DNA from: an uncultured Brevundimonas sp.
GTDB taxonomy: Bacteria; Pseudomonadota; Alphaproteobacteria; Caulobacterales; Caulobacteraceae
Assembly: GCA_946481405.1 (NCBI GenBank)
Contig: CAMLNY010000020.1
Location: 1 to 9,271, forward strand
Direction of reading: 5' to 3'
Length of the DNA: 9,271 nt
Positions 7,244 to 9,271 of this stretch are shown here, one piece after another. Both the position numbers and the translations under genes were made by a program. The notes beneath the pieces are model-generated. The model saw only the letters and a list, made by a program, of their open reading frames with translations, made no database searches and was not told the DNA's origin. Every line of letters starts with the position of its first letter. Position 1 is the stretch's first letter.

Positions 7244-8998
7244 ATGCTCGCCACCCGCCTGATCGCCCTCTGCGCGGCGCTGCTGTTCGCCGTCGTCGCC
7301 CCGAGCGCCTCGGCCCAGTCCGGCGGCTATCTGCGCACGCAGGGAACGGCCATCGTCGATGAGCGGGACCGGCCCATCATCCTTCGCGGCATGGGTCTGG
7401 GCGGCTGGGTTCTGCAGGAAGGCTACATGCTGCAGCTGTCCGAACTGGGCCAGCAGCACATCATCCGCGCCCGCATCGCCGACCTGATCGGCGAGGAACG
7501 GACCGAGGCCTTCTACGAGGCCTGGCGCGACAACTACATCACCAAGGCGGACATCGACGCCATGGCGAGCTGGGGCTTCAACTCCTTCCGCCTGCCGATC
7601 CACTACGACCAGCTGACCCTGCCGGTGGATCAGGAACCCGTCCCCGGAACCGACACTTGGCGCGAGGCCGGGTTCGAGCGGATCGACCGGCTGCTGGACT
7701 GGGTTAAGGCCAACGACATGTATCTGATCCTGGACCTGCACGCCGCGCCGGGCGGCCAGGGATCGGATCTGGCCATCTCAGACCGCGATCCGTCGAAGCC
7801 CTCCCTGTGGGACGATCCGGAGAATCGGCGGAAGACCGTCGCCCTGTGGCGGCTTCTGGCCGAACGCTATGCCGACGAACCGGCGATCGGCGCCTATGAC
7901 CTGATCAACGAGCCCAACTGGGATTTCGAAGGGCCCGGCGGCGGCCACGGCTGTCAGGAGACCACCAACACCCCTCTGCGCTCCCTGATGATGGAGATCA
8001 CCACGGCGATCCGGGAGGTCGACCGGCGCCACCTGATTTTCATCGAGGGCAATTGCTGGGGCAATAACTACCGGGGCGTCCTGCCGGTCTGGGACGACAA
8101 CATGGCGCTCAGCTTCCACAAATACTGGAACGCCAACGACCCGGCCTCCATCGCAGCCATCGTGGCCCTGAGGGACGAGCATCAGGTCCCCATCTGGCTG
8201 GGGGAATCGGGCGAGAACTCCAACACTTGGTTCCGCGACTCCATCGCGCTGATCGAAGCGGAGGGCATCGGCTGGGCCTTCTGGCCGCTGAAGAAATTCG
8301 GCTTCAACCAGCCGCTTCAGGTCCGCACCAACCCCGGCTGGGCGCCCTTGGTCGAATATCTGACGGGCCGGGGACCGGCGGTCGATGCAGACGAGGCGGC
8401 GGCGACCCTGATGCAGCTTGCCACCCACGACATCCGGTTCGAGAACAATATCGTCCACACGGGCGTCATCGACGCCATGCTACGCCAGCCGCATTCGGAC
8501 GCGGTCGTTCCCTTCGCCGATCACCGGCTGGGGTCGGGCCGCCTGAGCATCCCGGCCGTCAACTACGACATGGGCCGGGCGGGCTTCGCCTGGTCGGACC
8601 GGGACGACGCCGACTATCGCGGCCCGCGCGAGCGGATCTGGTGGAACACCGGCCGCACCTGGCGCAACGACGGCGTCGACATTCGGCTCGAGGCGGGCGA
8701 CCGCCCCGTCGTGACCGGCTTCGGCGACGGCGAATGGATGCGCTATACCCTGACCGCCGAGGCCGAAGACGCGCGGGACCTGACCGTGCGGGTCAAGGCA
8801 CGCGACAGCGACCGGCTGTCCATCACGCTGAACGGCGCAGAGCCCGTCAGCCTCACGCTGGGCACGAACGGTGCGGACGGCTGGCGCTTGGCCACAGCGC
8901 GCGCCCTGCCGATCGTTGACGGCCGCAACACCCTGATCCTGAAAGCCGAGACCTGCGACTGCGAGGCCGCCTCGCTGGACTTCGCCGCCGACCGCTGA
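7244..8998 (+). CDS. Secreted glycoside hydrolase family 5 enzyme with C-terminal CBM6-like domain
   Basis: This 584-residue exported enzyme starts at an ATG with GGAAG (7232-7236) seven bases upstream. Residues 1-24 are a signal peptide (ASA cleavage site). A GH5-type barrel spans about residues 30-375: RGMGLGGW (48-55), FNSFRLPIHY (112-121), LDLHAAPGGQ (163-172), the acid/base Glu223 in LINEPN, His292 in SFHKYW, the nucleophile Glu321 in WLGESGEN, and FWPLKKF (346-352). Both catalytic glutamates are in their proper context, so it should be a retaining beta-glycosidase acting on a beta-glucan or related polymer; the exact sugar is not readable. After a linker, residues about 436-580 look like a CBM6/35-type beta-sandwich (IPAVNYD, WWNTGRTWRNDGVDI, GEWMRYTL). 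Two cysteines near the C-terminus (C571, C573) are unusual. It appears to be a single-gene unit. Confidence 0.88.
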   Translation: MLATRLIALCAALLFAVVAPSASAQSGGYLRTQGTAIVDERDRPIILRGMGLGGWVLQEGYMLQLSELGQQHIIRARIADLIGEERTEAFYEAWRDNYITKADIDAMASWGFNSFRLPIHYDQLTLPVDQEPVPGTDTWREAGFERIDRLLDWVKANDMYLILDLHAAPGGQGSDLAISDRDPSKPSLWDDPENRRKTVALWRLLAERYADEPAIGAYDLINEPNWDFEGPGGGHGCQETTNTPLRSLMMEITTAIREVDRRHLIFIEGNCWGNNYRGVLPVWDDNMALSFHKYWNANDPASIAAIVALRDEHQVPIWLGESGENSNTWFRDSIALIEAEGIGWAFWPLKKFGFNQPLQVRTNPGWAPLVEYLTGRGPAVDADEAAATLMQLATHDIRFENNIVHTGVIDAMLRQPHSDAVVPFADHRLGSGRLSIPAVNYDMGRAGFAWSDRDDADYRGPRERIWWNTGRTWRNDGVDIRLEAGDRPVVTGFGDGEWMRYTLTAEAEDARDLTVRVKARDSDRLSITLNGAEPVSLTLGTNGADGWRLATARALPIVDGRNTLILKAETCDCEAASLDFAADR

Positions 8999-9015
8999 TC
9001 GGCCCGCCTTCAATC

Positions 9016-9052
9016 CGCCGTCAGGAGCGGCTAGTCATTTGCCCTGACGGCG
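9016..9052 (+). terminator. Inverted repeat after the GH5 gene
   Basis: CGCCGTCAGG (9016-9025) and CCTGACGGCG (9043-9052) can pair in a perfect 10-base stem with a 17-base loop, starting 17 bases after the GH5 stop. No T tract follows. The right arm overlaps the proposed ettA promoter, so the repeat might end GH5 transcription, bind a protein, or both. Termination is the simplest reading. Confidence 0.45.
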
Positions 9053-9067
9053 CCGGATCGCTACATC
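9039..9067 (+). promoter_or_regulatory. Caulobacter-type promoter for ettA
   Basis: GCTACATC (9060-9067) is an exact match to the GCTANAWC -10 consensus. TTGCCCT (9039-9045) matches TTGACGS at the first three bases and at the fifth, with a 14-base spacer in the accepted range. Transcription would begin near 9073-9076, giving a leader of about 40 bases before the ATG at 9116. Confidence 0.6.
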
Positions 9068-9115
9068 CCGCCCCTATCTCCCCATCCGACTGAACGACAG
9101 GGCGCACCGCACCTC

Positions 9116-9271
9116 ATGGCGCAGCAATATATTTTCCAGATGCAGGGTCTGACCAAGACCTTTCCCGGCGGCAAGAAGATCTTCGAGAACATCTGGCTGA
9201 GCTTCTACAACGACGCCAAGATCGGCGTGGTCGGGGTCAACGGCTCGGGCAAGTCGACGCTGCTGAAGATC
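9116..9271 (+). CDS. ettA: Energy-dependent translational throttle protein EttA (ABC-F ATPase), 5' part
   Basis: The first 52 residues are present and the gene continues beyond the right edge; complete EttA is about 555 residues. The N-terminus (MAQQYIFQMQGLTKTFPGG) and the following KIGVVGVNGSGKSTLLKI are close to EttA as I know it, and the Walker A motif GVNGSGKST (39-47) of the first ATPase domain is intact. EttA is a soluble ABC-F protein without membrane domains. It binds the ribosomal E site and gates entry into elongation according to the ATP/ADP ratio. No good ribosome binding site is seen; the nearest purine-rich run (ACAGGG, 9097-9102) is about 13 bases from the ATG. A promoter with an exact Caulobacter -10 box precedes it, so it is probably transcribed independently of the GH5 gene. 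Confidence 0.93.
   Translation, partial: MAQQYIFQMQGLTKTFPGGKKIFENIWLSFYNDAKIGVVGVNGSGKSTLLKI

Noticed and set aside
8227..8919. 230-residue plus-strand frame within the GH5 gene
   Set aside because: Arg/Gly-rich out-of-frame reading of the GH5/CBM coding sequence with no recognisable motif.

Overview
The window is about 65-70% GC by eye. It reads as chromosomal DNA of a Caulobacterales alphaproteobacterium, with Brevundimonas or Caulobacter most likely. Support comes from strong GC bias at third codon positions, the type Ib aspartate aminotransferase and prenyl synthase sequences, and three sites matching the Caulobacter housekeeping promoter -10 consensus (GCTANAWC). The genus is an inference from pattern recognition, not a database result.

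Layout. Positions 1-365 (minus) hold the 5' part of an unrecognised secreted protein that runs off the left edge. Positions 478-1683 (+) encode a PLP-dependent aspartate aminotransferase. Positions 1786-1953 (+) hold a 55-residue one-helix membrane protein with a GTG start; its end overlaps the convergent long-chain polyprenyl diphosphate synthase at 1937-2977 (minus). That synthase makes the ubiquinone side chain. A divergent region then leads to a rightward run: a TrmN6-like methyltransferase (3096-3848), an exported amidohydrolase (3886-5157) and a putative 2OG-Fe(II) oxygenase (5169-5780). The last two are tightly spaced.

Positions 5771-6406 (minus) and 6522-7136 (+) form a divergent TetR regulator/SDR oxidoreductase pair resembling E. 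coli BdcR/BdcA. The 115-bp intergenic region carries a Caulobacter-type promoter whose -10 end and start-site region lie under a near-perfect 20-bp palindrome, the probable TetR operator. The SDR is only 204 residues and lacks a block of roughly 40 residues that includes the family's NNAG region, so it is probably an internally deleted, inactive copy. A strong hairpin at 7143-7174 follows it.

Positions 7244-8998 (+) encode a secreted GH5 glycoside hydrolase with a C-terminal CBM6-like domain. At 9116 the ABC-F translation factor EttA begins and is cut by the right edge; its likely promoter overlaps the hairpin behind the GH5 gene.

Most genes are ordinary housekeeping or accessory functions, and I see no mobile element, CRISPR array, tRNA or rRNA. 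The items most worth a second look are the deleted SDR with its intact regulatory region, the 55-residue membrane protein, and the unrecognised secreted protein at the left edge. No stretch longer than 300 bases lacks a gene.
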